Shown piece by piece: positions 1-15,114 of a DNA stretch of 64,000 nt (within the stretch, counting starts at the first letter, position 1; the number at the start of each line of letters is the position of its first letter). The position numbers and the translations under genes were made by a program. The notes beneath the pieces were generated by a model. It searched no databases, had not been told where the DNA came from, and worked only from the letters and a program-made list of their open reading frames with translations. The DNA comes from Notolepis coatsorum (Eukaryota; Chordata; Actinopteri; Aulopiformes; Paralepididae): the NCBI GenBank assembly GCA_963971535.1, contig OZ020588.1, forward strand, positions 119,151,005 to 119,215,004. Reading direction: 5' to 3'.

Positions 1-222
1 TTGCCTGACCACACAGAGGTTGTTGGGCAGAGTAATCTGGTCACTCCTGAAGGGCATCTTCATACTATAGTGTCCATCCATGAGCTGTGCCGATTCCTCC
101 ATGATCTTCAGAAATCTAACATCTTCTCTTGACATTCCCTTTTCTTCCGAATTATTTTCATTAAAATCATGGTTGTATTGGTTGCTTAGCATCTCCTCCA
201 ATCTGCTCACAGAAATCCTATT
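1..222 (-). pseudogene. BEL/Pao pol fragment (segment before reverse transcriptase)
   Basis: An uninterrupted minus-strand frame of about 74 codons runs to the window edge. It begins with VNRISVSRLEEM, which in BEL/Pao polyproteins marks the junction after protease, and ends with DGHYSMKMPF followed by LPNNLCVVRQ, the usual lead-in to the reverse transcriptase fingers. Nothing upstream of VNRIS resembles an aspartic protease, because the 524-bp repeat joins exactly there. The rest of pol, if present, lies outside the window. Confidence 0.75.
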
Positions 223-746
223 GACTGGTACGCGCAGTCTATTTTCAGCTACCAATGCATTGGAATTTATGCTCGCAAAACGTAAGAGTTGTGTGCACAC
301 ATTTACCATGGCCAAAAAAGGGGTAGCGCTACCTTACCTCGGCTTGTAGCCTACCACGGAAAATGTTGGCAGCTGACGTTGGGTACCGTTGGTTGTAGTT
401 GGAGCTCTGATGAGTAGGTTGACGTTCAGCGCTTCTCAGCTCATGGCTATGTTGACATCCAACAGCTGGAACTGCGCAAATCCCACGCAGTCCTCAACGC
501 ATCAGCTCCGCGCGCGCATCAAAGCGAGGCTGAATGGCTTCCCCGCTGTCCTCAACGTTTCTTGTTGCGCAAAGCTTACACCTACTTTGCTCGTCTTGCT
601 GTGGTTCCCATTGATCCACTTTACTGATGAGCAAGTTTTTTGACTTGCTGGCTCTTGGTGTGGTTCCCAATCCACCTTTATACTAATGAGCACAAGTTTT
701 TGACTTGCTCTTCATGTGTTCTCAACGAGCACTAGTTTTTGACTTG
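223..746. repeat. 524-bp direct repeat, copy 1 (inside pol of the BEL element)
   Basis: This segment starts at gactggtacgcg and matches 3440-3963 almost base for base; the few differences are in the gcaagttttttgacttgc portion. In the element's orientation it lies between gag and the pol stub, where the protease should be. All six frames contain stops and no protease motif is visible. It supplies the last codons and the stop of the gag frame. It may be an LTR piece copied into pol, but its ends do not show TG...CA. Confidence 0.85.
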
Positions 747-2961
747 CTTTGCTCTTGTCTCCCTTTGAGGACTTGACCTGGACTGGCAAGATGGACAACT
801 TACAACCACCTCCGCCGGCCCCAGTAAGACCACATGTCTGAGTGGCTGTTGTGACGCTAACGGATGTCTTAGGCTGACCATCTGTGCTGGGGTATGGCCT
901 GTCGATATGGAGTATGGTTGGATGGTTTTTTCCGCAAATCTTGCAGGTTAGGCGCTTGTCGCAATCACCACTCATGTGACCGGAACACAAACATCCAAAA
1001 CAAATCCCCTTTTGTTTCACAAAGATAATTTTGTCTTTGTGTGGCTTTCCTTTCAGTCGCGGGCACTCTGTCAAAGAGTGGTCCCCAAAACAACACATAC
1101 ATGATCTGGACTTCTCCATTTTGAAATCACGCCCCCTATGGACAGATCTCAATGGCTCTTTGGAGTCCAGACGCATTACCGTTGTAGCAAAGCTGTTGCC
1201 TTTAGCTCTGCCAAACCAAACCTGGGACTTGTTCCTGTTACTCAATCCATCCTTTATGGCTGGTTGATCCTGGATGTCGCCGAAAAGTGGGTCAGAAAGG
1301 ATTGTAACCTGACGTTCCACGAATGTAACAAGGTCGTTAAAAACAGCTCTGCGATTTTGTCGCTCCAGTAAATCATGAGCTGTTGTCCTCCATCTTTCCC
1401 TATACCTGTAGGGCAGCTTGGTCATAATCCTGCGCATGTTGGTTGGCATGTCGAGCTCCTGCATGTGTTGCATATCTGCCATAACGTTGCAACAGTTGCG
1501 CAGGAACAAAGAATAGGCCTGCAGCGCCTTTACATCCTCAGACTTAACTGACGGCCATGCCAAGGCCTTTTCAATGTATGACGAAGCAATTTTGAATTTG
1601 TTCCCGAAATGCTTCTTCAGGAGACCCTTGGCTATGTCGTAACCACGGTCAGGCATCATGTGCTGACAACCCCTTACCAGCTCACGTGGTTGTCCCGTTG
1701 TAAATTGTTCCAAAAAATATAAACAATCAGCTTTGCTGGCCTTGTTCTCAATATTATGTTCAAAGGATCTTATAAAGCTCCCATAGTGAAGCGGGTCACC
1801 GTCAAATGGAGGTATGTCTTTTGATGGTAGAGACATTGTGAACTGTTGTTGTACAAGAGCACTTGTTATTTCATTCTGCCGTTGCAGGACTGTACTCAAG
1901 TCTCCTTGAAGTGGTATTTGACACGGTTGATACAGTTGTGGTTGCGCAGCAGCTCCACCTTGTGGTGGCATTTGAAAAGGTTGATACAATTGTGGTTGGA
2001 CAGCAGCTCTACTTTGTGGTGGAATGTGGAAGAGGGGTGGTTGTGCAGCAGCTCCACCTTGTGATGGCAAGTGGAAGAGGGGTGGTTGTGCAGCAGCTCC
2101 ACCTTGTGATGGCAAGTGGAAGAGGGTTGGTTGTGCAGCAGCTCCACCTTGTGAGGGCATGTGGAAGAGGTGAGGTTTAACCTTTGGCTTGACAACAGGC
2201 TCTGGCATAGGAATGCTGAATTGCTGTGCTGCTGGATTTAGCACAGTATGGATTGAATGAGGAGGTCCAGTGTGATTTCCCACATGCCTTTGGCTAGAGG
2301 TTCGTGACCGTCTCCCTGCATCTGACGTAGTATGCATAACAGCCAAATGGGCAGTGGATACAGCCAACTCAGCCTCCATTTCAAGCTGCTCCTTTTTCCT
2401 CCTTAACACTTCCTTTCTCCTCCTTATCTCTTCATTATTCCTCCTTAACTCTTCAGTATTCCTCCTTAACTGTTGCTCTTGCTCCTCATTATTCCTCCTT
2501 AACTCTTCCTCTTGATCCTCCAGAGCTTGTCTTTCCTTTAAGTATGCTGCTTTCACCAGCAGTGATGCTCTTTTAGCCTCTGCTATGAGGCGTTCAGAGC
2601 TGGCACTGCTACCACTCTTTCTGCTGCCTTGTGAGCGTCCAAAGGAGATATTTGAAATACTGTCCTTTGGTTTCACATCATCAACCACTGTTTGTATGTT
2701 GTCTGGGCGCACGTCCTCTGTGGGTGCACTGACAGTGTGCACTTCCCTTGTGTGCACATCATCTGTGTGCACAGCCTCTGTGTCTACACAGACAGTGTGC
2801 ACATCCTCTGTGTGCACAGGTTCTGAGTGCACTTCACCCTGGCTATTTGTAATTGCCATATTTTGTGCCAGCCAACTCTCAACAAGCACGTGGAAGTTTT
2901 CCAACGTGTTTATTCTTGACCCAAACCAGGCAGTTTGTAATGCATTTTCGTCCGGGGACAT
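712..2961 (-). CDS. gag: BEL/Pao Gag, main portion
   Basis: This 749-residue frame encodes the structural protein of a BEL/Pao retrotransposon. From the N-terminus there is a repeat-rich region with about seven VHT-type motifs (residues 46-90). An Arg/Glu-rich coiled coil follows (about 125-200, repeated ELRRNNEE). Next come five imperfect Gln/Pro/Ala repeats (QGGAAAQPPLFHLPS-like, about 260-360). A central BEL gag domain follows (about 375-560, including DIPPFDGDPLHYGSFIRSF). Last are Cys/His zinc-knuckle motifs (about 635-690, CMCCFGDHSLTECPRL, CFGCLCSGHMSGDC, CKICGKNHPTILH). The final residues are encoded by the 524-bp repeat, so the normal gag-protease continuation is lost. The true N-terminus probably lies in the next frame upstream. 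Confidence 0.8.
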   Translation of the reverse strand: MSPDENALQTAWFGSRINTLENFHVLVESWLAQNMAITNSQGEVHSEPVHTEDVHTVCVDTEAVHTDDVHTREVHTVSAPTEDVRPDNIQTVVDDVKPKDSISNISFGRSQGSRKSGSSASSERLIAEAKRASLLVKAAYLKERQALEDQEEELRRNNEEQEQQLRRNTEELRRNNEEIRRRKEVLRRKKEQLEMEAELAVSTAHLAVMHTTSDAGRRSRTSSQRHVGNHTGPPHSIHTVLNPAAQQFSIPMPEPVVKPKVKPHLFHMPSQGGAAAQPTLFHLPSQGGAAAQPPLFHLPSQGGAAAQPPLFHIPPQSRAAVQPQLYQPFQMPPQGGAAAQPQLYQPCQIPLQGDLSTVLQRQNEITSALVQQQFTMSLPSKDIPPFDGDPLHYGSFIRSFEHNIENKASKADCLYFLEQFTTGQPRELVRGCQHMMPDRGYDIAKGLLKKHFGNKFKIASSYIEKALAWPSVKSEDVKALQAYSLFLRNCCNVMADMQHMQELDMPTNMRRIMTKLPYRYRERWRTTAHDLLERQNRRAVFNDLVTFVERQVTILSDPLFGDIQDQPAIKDGLSNRNKSQVWFGRAKGNSFATTVMRLDSKEPLRSVHRGRDFKMEKSRSCMCCFGDHSLTECPRLKGKPHKDKIIFVKQKGICFGCLCSGHMSGDCDKRLTCKICGKNHPTILHIDRPYPSTDGQPKTSVSVTTATQTCGLTGAGGGGCKLSILPVQVKSSKGDKSKASQKLVLVENT

Positions 2962-3002
2962 AGTTGATGTATTGCCATAAATCTGTAAATTAAATCTGTA
3001 AA

Positions 3003-3290
3003 TTAATTTTGTACAGATTTGGCTGTCTCACACAGCCTTACATATTCACATAATACATCTTGTACCCCTGTCGCGTCAGCATTGTGCATAAATACCTCCA
3101 TCATTTGCAACAATTTTTTCGCTTTATTTAAATTATCTGACCTTTTATTTTCCAATTTTCCCAATTTTTCCATTACAGCCTTTAAGGTCAGTTTAATTTC
3201 CCTTTTTTCTCTTGTGACAGTTTTCACAGCCGCCTCTGCACCGACGAGTTGCTCATTATTAATGTCTTGATTGTCATCCGCAACGCTCAT
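3003..3290 (-). pseudogene. BEL/Pao Gag N-terminal coiled-coil segment, separated from gag by a stop
   Basis: From a methionine near 3290 this frame gives about 95 residues (MSVADDNQDI...), a Lys/Glu-rich helical segment like the N-terminal coiled coil of BEL gag proteins. It ends at a TAA at 3003-3005, just before the main gag frame. A perfect 13-bp tandem duplication (taaatctgtaaat, 2978-2990 and 2991-3003) sits exactly at the junction. Removing one copy changes frame but does not by itself remove the stop, so more than one change separates the two parts. The frame is open further upstream but enters leader repeats. Confidence 0.6.
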
Positions 3291-3439
3291 GTTGACAATC
3301 AGCAGTGAAATGATTGAAGCAATAACGTTATGCCCGGCGCGCACGAAGGGATTCAAACAGTCAACGCTAGTTGTGCGTGGCGCACATAACGGATTCAACG
3401 CCAACGGTGGCGCGCACAAACGAATCAAAGTTAACGGTA
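3291..3439 (-). repeat. Gag leader with three imperfect 20-25 bp repeats
   Basis: On the minus strand three related units occur in a row: TTTGATTCGTTTGTGCGCGC, TTGAATCCGTTATGTGCGCC and TTTGAATCCCTTCGTGCGCG. They lie between the 524-bp repeat and gag, where a primer binding site or packaging region would be expected. I could not match a tRNA 3' end. Confidence 0.55.
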
Positions 3440-3963
3440 GACTGGTACGCGCAGTCTATTTTCAGCTACCAATGCATTGGAATTTATGCTCGCAAAACGT
3501 AAGAGTTGTGTGCACACATTTACCATGGCCAAAAAAGGGGTAGCGCTACCTTACCTCGGCTTGTAGCCTACCACGGAAAATGTTGGCAGCTGACGTTGGG
3601 TACCGTTGGTTGTAGTTGGAGCTCTGATGAGTAGGTTGACGTTCAGCACTTCTCAGCTCATGGCTATGTTGACATCCAACAGCTGGAACTGCGCAAATCC
3701 CACGCAGTCCTCAACGCATCAGCTCCGCGCGCGCATCAAAGCGAGGCTGAATGGCTTCCCCGCTGTCCTCAACGTTTCTTGTTGCGCAAAGCTTACACCT
3801 ACTTTGCTCGTCTTGCTGTGGTTCCCTTTGATCCACTTTACTGATGAGCAAGTTTTTGACTTGCTTTGCTCTTGGTGTGGTTCCCAATCCACCTTTATAC
3901 TAATGAGCACAAGTTTTTGACTTGCTCTTCATGTGTTCTCAACGAGCACTAGTTTTTGACTTG
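3440..3963. repeat. 524-bp direct repeat, copy 2 (upstream of BEL gag)
   Basis: Nearly identical to 223-746. In element orientation it lies upstream of gag, where the 5' LTR should be. The homology stops at 3963 (gacttg) although an LTR-like start continues about 20 bp further (minus-strand TGTTAAGTC at about 3983). This suggests that copy 1 is a slightly truncated LTR or leader copy. Confidence 0.8.
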
Positions 3964-3983
3964 TATAAGGGCCAACTTGACTT

Positions 3984-5498
<1,515 letters not shown>

Positions 5499-5501
5499 TA
5501 A

Positions 5502-6144
5502 GGCCCCGTTTAGACGAGCGTTTTGTGAACAGAAACCGCAAAAGTCATCTTGCGGTTTCACTTTAAATTTTACGTTTAGACGAGCGTTTTGGAGTGGAAT
5601 TCTCCGTGCAGACGACGCTGTAACGACGGAGACCCGCTGTCACACGATTGCCGCATATGTCACATGACGTGCTGTGAAGACCCGCCCTACTCTGCCTCTG
5701 ATTCGCAGACTGTGGATGGGGAATGTGATTGCACCAAAGCAGAGTCACTCACAGACAGTGGCTCCACTCACGCCGTGGGACAGATTCTTGTGTATTTAAA
5801 AGTACTGCCAATGTAGCCTTCAGGTGATCTCCGTTGATATAAGTCAGACATACTTGCTTTGTTTACGTCTCGGCTACTGGCGCATACCTGCTACCTGTGA
5901 CGTAAGCAGTACGCGCGACCACAGCCGTGACAACCCTTTCGTCATCGTTTTAACAGATTTATACGTTTTGATAGTTTAGACGAGATCGCAAAGCTTTTGC
6001 GTTTCTAGGAATTCCACCCTGGAAGGTAGTCTCACTTTTTTGCGGTTTCACCCCGTAAAAACGCCGTTTCCGTATAAACGAAAGGCACATCCGCAAAAAT
6101 ATTTTTGCGGATTCACCTGCTAGCGTTTCCGTCTAAACGGGGCC
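5502..6144. mobile_element. TIR transposon with TAA target duplication (PIF/Harbinger-like MITE)
   Basis: The ends are GGCCCCGTTTAGACG and its exact complement CGTCTAAACGGGGCC, flanked on both sides by TAA (5499-5501 and 6145-6147). A 3-bp TWA duplication is the usual mark of PIF/Harbinger elements. Subterminal copies of the motif GCGGTTTCAC or GCGGATTCAC with AAAAACGC repeat inside both arms. There is no transposase, so this 643-bp copy is non-autonomous. Confidence 0.8.
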
Positions 6145-6483
6145 TAAAAGTGCTGCTTCTTACATGAGATTTGAGAACTAATGGTTTATCCATTAATGTA
6201 GCTAACCCAAACAAGTTAGCGTGATATTCGCTGGTGCAATATGACATTATTGTCAGAGCTTTGGTGGGACATTTACTAATGTGGAAAATTTTAAGCAACA
6301 ACACGTTTCCTAAAACAAGGCTGGTAGACAGTGTATCCTCATCTCAGAGCTTCAGAGCGCATAATGGCTATGGAGCTATTGCAACAAGCTAAACAGCTAG
6401 CATTAGCTGCCACTCAAGGCTGCTTTTTCATGTAGCGAAATGCTTGCAGGAGGGACCTGCTGGAACAGAACCCAAAATACCAG

Positions 6484-8285
6484 GGCCCTCATTCATCAAC
6501 GTGTTCTACGCACAGATCTGTGCTTACCCTGTGCGTACGATCATTTCTAAGCAAAGAGTGGGATTCATCAATTTCAACTTGAACTTGACTTCGTGCTTAC
6601 ATCTACGCACAGTTCAGACCTGGCGTACCTAGCGCCCAGTGGTAGAATATATTATTACAACAAGGAAATGAGCTTCTGTGCATAATAACACTGGCATGTT
6701 CTGTACGAACCGTAGTTCATTATAGTTCATTGTAAAATAGCAACAGTAGTGTAATTATGGTCAAAACCCTATAAATAGCATTTGGAATAATAGATCTTTC
6801 TCTCAGAATGAATGCAGCATGGTTTATATAGCGTTATCGGAATATACGGGGTGTAGGCTACTGACTGACTGCGCTCCGCGTAGCTTGATTGATTGATTGA
6901 TTGAAAAGTTTATTAACAGATTGCAGAATGGGTACAGTACAGTACAGCTCAGTACATACAATTGTTAATTGGGGATGCAGACCAACTTTCGTCTTGTTTA
7001 CATCAGGGTCCCCCATTTTCAATTCATCATAAATCATAAAGCTCAACTCGTTATTATTTTGCGCACAGACCGCCGAAACACGGGAACGTTTTGATTATAT
7101 TTAAAAGGCTTTACGTTAAACGAAACAAGTGGAATTTCGAAGCTGTAATTAGAATAAGTCATATGAATATAGTGTTCTTCCCCCTTTTTACTGTATAAGA
7201 AAGAATAGAAAACGCATTGCAATGACACCATGCAGATAGTGGACAGACTATATGATGAGATTCAAGTTCGCGTTTTTGTTGCTCATAGGCATGCTGTCAG
7301 AGTATGATATCTTAATCAAACATTCTAGAACATTTGTCGTCACAGATCATGTCCTAATAGAACATAGGCTATGGCATGGATCGTGATATTGTGTGGACTG
7401 TTATTATTACTGTACACCGGTACCACCCATTGTGACAACAGCCTTGTGAGTCCCGCACACAAACATGATGGAATTCAAGTTCATGTATTGAAAGGCAGCT
7501 GGCTACATCATACATGCAGTGAGATTCATTGTTCTTGTATATGCTCTCGTATTATATTGTTTATATAGGCTACCCAATACTGACATCAAAATAGATTGTA
7601 GTATGCCTCTAGAAATCATATGCAGCAGGTAGAAAATTGACGGGAGATCCATCACGATTTGGAATAGAATTGAGGAGAACTTTAATCCCGGTATTAATCA
7701 AACAACACGGGAAAAGGCAGTCATATTCCAGCGCGGTCTTTATTAGCCGACAACAAAATAGATGCCTCTAAAAATCATATAGCCAATCAAACACAACTAA
7801 TAAAGGCATTCATATTACAGCACGGTTATAATGACACACAACCAACGCCAAACAGTGGTCAACGAACGGTCTTTATTAGTATTTTGAGCTGTCCAGGCAG
7901 AATTGCAGCAATGGTCTTAGGGAGCCGTTGATATCTGACATCACCGTTTACAAATCCGCCTTTTATTTATCCCATAATACGCGATAGTGTCTTCTTGGTT
8001 CGACAGCAGTGAATTCTCCGTGGAGTTTCTCAGGGTTCCGCTCGGGTCAGTCCATTATTTCACATCCCATGGGGGGTGTTTCCTCACTTTCATGACCATA
8101 TATGGATAATCATGCACGAGCATTGACGGTAGAACAAAGTGGTATTCATCAACACGGAGGAGCATAGAGCCTGCGTACGCAGTGTGTGATGAATCCCGAC
8201 TTCCCTGTGCGTACACTAGTTCTACATTCCGTGCTTACGTGTGGAAATAGAAATGTTCTACGCACACTATTGATGAATGAGGGCC
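6484..8285. mobile_element. 1.8-kb TIR transposon, superfamily unclear
   Basis: The ends GGCCCTCATTCATCAA and TTGATGAATGAGGGCC are exact complements, with CAG on both flanks (6481-6483, 8286-8288). The arms continue as imperfect inverted repeats with scattered TTCTACGCACA and CTGTGCGTAC words. No transposase is seen. A LINE 3'-end fragment lies inside (6886-7027). A CAG duplication does not fit the TWA rule of Harbinger, so I leave the superfamily open. Confidence 0.7.
6886..7027 (-). mobile_element. 5'-truncated LINE copy (3' UTR only), nested
   Basis: This is one of at least eight copies in the window of a sequence of about 130 bp. Read on the minus strand it runs from GAATTGAAAATGGGGGACCC through GTCTGCATCCCC and GTACCCATTCTGCAATCTGT to a short tandem tail, here (CAAT)n. 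The family match is explained at 50438-51310, where a LINE coding remnant carries the same 3' end. Confidence 0.65.
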
Positions 8286-9543
8286 CAGGGGATTAATGAA
8301 TGGTTTGAAGAACAACAGATGTGATTTTCCTGTCCCAGGAAGATTATTTAGATCTGAGACAAAAGCCAAACTGGCGCTCACACCCGTCACGGATGCTGGT
8401 TACAGTAAGTCTGAGCAATTCAGAGAGGTGTTCTCTGACATGCCATTGCATTATCAAGCATGTGTGAAATCATCTGTGTGAGTGATGTAGGACAAGTCCT
8501 GAGAATGGGGATGAGCAATAGCCAATGATAGTGCAAGAGGAAACAAGGGAATGATGCAGAAACAACTGCAAAACATGATCATGACCTTAAATATTATTAT
8601 TGTAACCGCTATCACAACTGGGTGGAGAGAGAGAAGAGGTGCAGAAACATTGATACTGCTCTTCAACAGTCAGGTGAGAAAAATATGATCCTTTGATATT
8701 TTAATAAGAGAGAGAGAACAAGAGAGAGGGAGGGGCGAGAGACAGAGATCACCAACTGTCAAGAAAAGGATCTTGCAATTGATCTCAAACCCGCCCTCTT
8801 TTCATGATCCTCCAATCACAACTGTTTCTTCCTTCTGACAAGTTTGTCATTGTGGCACATTTCACGTCTCTATTTCACGTCTCTGTATGTCTCTATGTGG
8901 CTGAAAGAAACCGCTTCTGTGTTCTCACGAAGGAGACGTGTGTTACTTTTGGTGCAAATCAAACAAAGCATTCAAAGGAGTAACATGTCACTACCTGTTT
9001 AGATCACGTTTTTCCAAAATCTGATTGGGTGGTGGTCCTAATGGCTTAGCAGTCTTCAGAATTACACGAAACCTGTTAGTCCTTAGATGCCACACAGCAG
9101 GTTTCGTGAGAGTCGGGTGAACAACCTAGTAGGCTACTAGGGAGCAAAGCTATTTTCAAAAGAGCAAAATGGTGGAACATCCAATATGTTAGATGTGGGT
9201 GGGTCTATGATCAAAACTGTAGAGCAAGGATACTGTACATGTATATATGTAGAGCATTTCATGACAATTGGAGTTACAGACCGACCACCAGACCAATGTA
9301 TACTAGCTGCTTGGTCGCAGCTAAAAATAACAAATGGCATACTGTAGTACAGTAGCAATACATAAAGGAAGTTAAAATGAGGATGTGAAAACTAGGCATG
9401 TGATGTTCAAAAAGTGCTGCAACTCTAACTGCTTTAATAAAAAAAGAATTGCTCATTCGACAATGTCACACAGAGGCAGCCAATCAGAGCAGAGAATTGT
9501 GGACTAGAGGAGGCAATGCAGTGCATCATGCTCCTCCACGTGT
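8286..9543. other. Intergenic, no gene seen
   Basis: Contains a short GA-rich stretch at 8707-8745 and a doubled tttcacgtctct near 8867-8885. No coding frame with recognisable content. Confidence 0.5.
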
Positions 9544-9650
<107 letters not shown>

Positions 9651-9858
9651 CCCTTCTGCAATGCATACACACACAATATACAGATTACATAATGTGTTGA
9701 CTGAGCATGAGACATCATAACATGAATTAACATGCATGGTAGACCAAAGGATCTGAGTCTCATTCGGCATGGCATGGTGGTTTAAGAGAACCTTGTTATC
9801 ACTGGACCTAAGGGCCTGTGCATAACAAGTTTAAAGTACCTATTTCCAGCTCCCTTAA

Positions 9859-10778
9859 AGGAAAACTCCAACATTTTGGGAAATTAGCTTATTTAACATC
9901 TTCCCTGGAGTTAGACAAGAAGATACATACTTTTTTGTCTCTCTGCATGCATTAGGCTTAGGGAACGTCCGCACCGTAAGCGTAGCTTAGCTTCATCACT
10001 GGAAGTGGGTCAGACCTTTACCCTGAAGTTCCCTACAGTCCCCTACAATCACGAAATACACTCCAAATACAACTCCAAAACGTTCCTGTAAACATGTTGT
10101 GACCTAGCTGTGTATTTACCACATGGAGAAACGTCTAACGTTAGCGAATATTGTGAGATTGATGAATAGGACAGTCACAACGTTGCTGGACTATCGACCT
10201 AGTTAGCCCCTTTCATGACTGCGATGCACGGCTACAGGGTTTGGGCGAGTGAATCCACACTCATGGTATTATTATAACTCATTTATTGTGTAACGCTAGC
10301 CCCTTAAAACTTACCACAGTCATAGGTATCCATAAACTTTAATCGGTTCGGATCCTTTGAATGAAATGAAAATGTAAACAAACACTGGCCTCATGTTAGA
10401 AAGTAGCACTGGTAACGTGAAATCACTGAGCCCAGAGAGGAGTGGTTCGGCAAAGAATTGTTCAGAGTATATTTGCTTAGAAAACGTAAATGTCGAATTC
10501 AATTTTTTTTTCTCCACGTGGTAAATACACAGGTCACAACATGTTTACAGGAACGTTTTGGAGTTGAATTTGGAGTGTATTTCGTAAATGTAGGGGACTC
10601 TAGGGAACTTCAGGGTAAAGGTCTGACCCACTTCCAGTGATGAAGCTAAGCTACGCTAACGGTGCGGGCGTTCCCTAAGCCTAATGCATGCAGAGAGACA
10701 AAAAAGGTATGTATCTTCTTGTCTAACTCCAGGGAAGATGTTAAATAAGCTAATTTCCCAAAATGTTGGAGTTTTCCT
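9859..10778. mobile_element. Foldback MITE with long TIRs and TTAA target duplication, copy 1
   Basis: The left arm starts AGGAAAACTCCAACATTTTG and the right arm ends with the complement. TTAA lies on both sides (9855-9858, 10779-10782). Homology between arms continues for roughly 250 bp (for example CTTCATCACTGGAAGTGGGT against ACCCACTTCCAGTGATGAAG). TTAA duplications occur in piggyBac and Kolobok; the AGG end fits Kolobok better than the CCY end of piggyBac. A second member of the family lies at 61933-62551. The centre (10140-10520) is unrelated filler without a transposase. Confidence 0.85.
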
Positions 10779-10782
10779 TTAA

Positions 10783-12592
<1,810 letters not shown>

Positions 12593-12674
12593 TGAGTGTG
12601 GTGCTGTGTCAAGACCCTGTGCACTAAGCCCAGGGCTAACACATGGAGCAAGCCTTACATAATAACCACAAACA

Positions 12675-12798
<124 letters not shown>

Positions 12799-13365
12799 GG
12801 ATGTCTAAAAACAGCATGCATTACTAAGCAGACGGATGAATGAATGAGGGGTATAGGGAGGGAGACATAGGAGAAAGGAAAACAGGTAGTTGAATGACGG
12901 AGGTCAAAGGAGGGGAGAGAGAAAGAGAGTGAGAGAGAGAGAGAGAGGGGGTAGAGAGGGAAGATATGGAGCATATTGAACTAGGCTTACTGTCAAATAA
13001 TGTAATTTCCCACTGAATTAAATTTTCTGTTTAGTTTTTATTTTATTTGACAATACAAATTAATTGCAATATATCTACACGACCAGGGACATACATGTGA
13101 GGAAAACGTATATTTGTTGTCATAACAGAAGTAGTTGTAGACCCATTTCACTGCTAAATTCAAGCACACTTGTGATGGGCAGGTTGGCTATTTCTTCCAA
13201 AGACAGAAACCCATTGAAAGCATATTGTGTTAAACTACCCAGGATATATATATTTTGTACAATATATATATTAAGATAGAAAATACTCATCCTGCAACAA
13301 TGTGATGAGACAGCTTGTCTGACAGCTGGGTAGAGTCAAGGCCTGTTCTCTGTAATACAAGAACA

Positions 13366-13575
<210 letters not shown>

Positions 13576-13673
13576 AACCAAATGTTACACACAGACGCAA
13601 GGTAGACACACACAGACACATGTTCACAGCACACTCACATGCACAGCACACAGGCACACACACATACACACAC

Positions 13674-14554
13674 ACTTTGTTTTATTTTCCTTTCTTCAGA
13701 ATTAAAACTGTCATCTTTCTTTCTCTTTCTGTTCGGAAAGAAAAAAAAGAACAGAGCATCCTGTCATGTCCTGAGGAGAGGCAAGGTGTGAAAACCAGTC
13801 AGTACATTATTTCCTCGCTAACCTGTCATTTGTCACTTTTTCTAAACAAACAAGTAAATAAATAAATGTAACTACAATAATGCACTCAGTAGAGTGCAGA
13901 CCTCTGCCAGGCCTAACGTGCAACATTATAATGCGTAGATGACAGAAACGAGAGTTGCTGACATTGCCAGGGCCAAAAGACCCAGGCGAGAAATCCATGT
14001 TTTATGCATCGCTGAACACTGTTGATATAACCACACACCACACAATTGTATGACAAAGAACAAGGTTATACAGAGACAGAGTGTAAAAAGGCATGTGACA
14101 TGATTTGGTTGAAAGCCCACCCACCAGTGTGAAGGTACACGTGTATGGGTGAGATGTTAGTGTGACCAGCTAGTGTGTAGTTCATATTGGGAATTCAGGG
14201 GACAGGAAACGAGGACACGTGAACAGAAAATACAGGTCAGGTTGTTTTCACAGCTTGTACACAAGAATATAGTTAAGCACAAATGAAAAAACACCTTTCT
14301 GCACATCAAACCATCAGTGAGTAACCAGAATATAAAGGCTTTGGAAGAAAAACATTTTACACAATGACTATATAGACAGACTAATTACATTTTATACACC
14401 TATACACACAACATAAAAAAATAAACAAAACAATGGTCCTCATTCTCGAACGTGTTCGTAAGTGCCTTGGTAAATATCTTGTTAAAAATGTCATACCAAC
14501 AGATCTACGGAAATCCTCCTCTGGATTCCTGAACATGTGAAACGTCATTCATTC
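13674..14554. other. Intergenic, no gene seen
   Basis: No coding or structured feature beyond a TTC/CTTT-rich stretch at 13680-13745. Confidence 0.45.
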
Positions 14555-14558
14555 TTAA

Positions 14559-14900
14559 CACTTTGAGTGCCAGCGACGTGTTATGTCATCTTTCCATGCC
14601 CCCCTTTGAGTGCCGACGACGCGAATTGTCGTTTGATTTTTTTATTAGCGATCTGAATTCATATTTCATCAACCGAGTCTCCCGTTGGTACAGCAGCCCC
14701 TCTAGGAGCTCCAATGGGAAAATACCGCCCCCTATCGTCTATCCCTGTGTAACTGCAGGCCATTCGATTATACTGCTGGATCTGTGGAGGGGGAGCCTCC
14801 TCGCTCCACTATGCTGGCGAGGGATCTGATGACGAGGGAAGTGATCGCGAGATGGAAAGCAGATCGGAATATATATTTACAGCAGCCAATAAAATATAGA
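14559..14900 (+). mobile_element. Left end of a TTAA-type (piggyBac-like) transposon, right end not found
   Basis: A TTAA at 14555-14558 is followed by CACTTTGAGTGCCAGCGACG. The same end, in diverged form, bounds the complete element at 41831-42766, and further shared words follow (tttagcgatctgaa-like, then ccgccccctatcgtct against gcgccccctgtcgtct). No matching right end with TTAA was found before 15.5 kb, so this copy is truncated or rearranged. Confidence 0.45.
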
Positions 14901-15093
14901 TTGTTGATTATTATAACATACTTTGCCAAGAAATGTATTCTCCTGTTTTGGAAAAATTACTCTTCGCCCACTTTTGAGATGTTTCAAGATCAGATATCCC
15001 AGCTTCTTCCACTGGAGAGATTGACCTTGGAGGAACATGGCCGGGGGCGGATGTTCCGGGACCTTTGGTCTCCGCTGTTTTCTCGATTGAGCA

Positions 15094-15114
15094 GGGGGGG
15101 GGGGGGGGGGGGGG
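15094..15114. repeat. Poly(G) tract
   Basis: About 21 G residues on the plus strand, followed by a further G-rich segment at 15190-15212. The neighbouring words GCGCGATCTGATTGGCCACT (15256-15275) recur in the Mutator-like MITE at 20065-20465. Confidence 0.9.

Larger units (their letters stand above)
1..3983 (-). mobile_element. BEL/Pao-type LTR retrotransposon, partial and rearranged
   Basis: Reading right to left, a leader, a two-part gag and the pol segment that precedes reverse transcriptase follow one another. The pol part runs off the left edge. The assignment rests on gag content (zinc knuckles after a BEL-type central domain) and on the pol stub. The protease-coding stretch expected between gag and the pol stub is absent and is replaced by a 524-bp sequence also found upstream of gag. 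The right boundary is uncertain: on the minus strand a plausible LTR start (TGTTAAGTC) lies near 3983. I could not define a primer binding site. The element is broken by stops and rearrangement and is not autonomous as seen. Confidence 0.75.
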
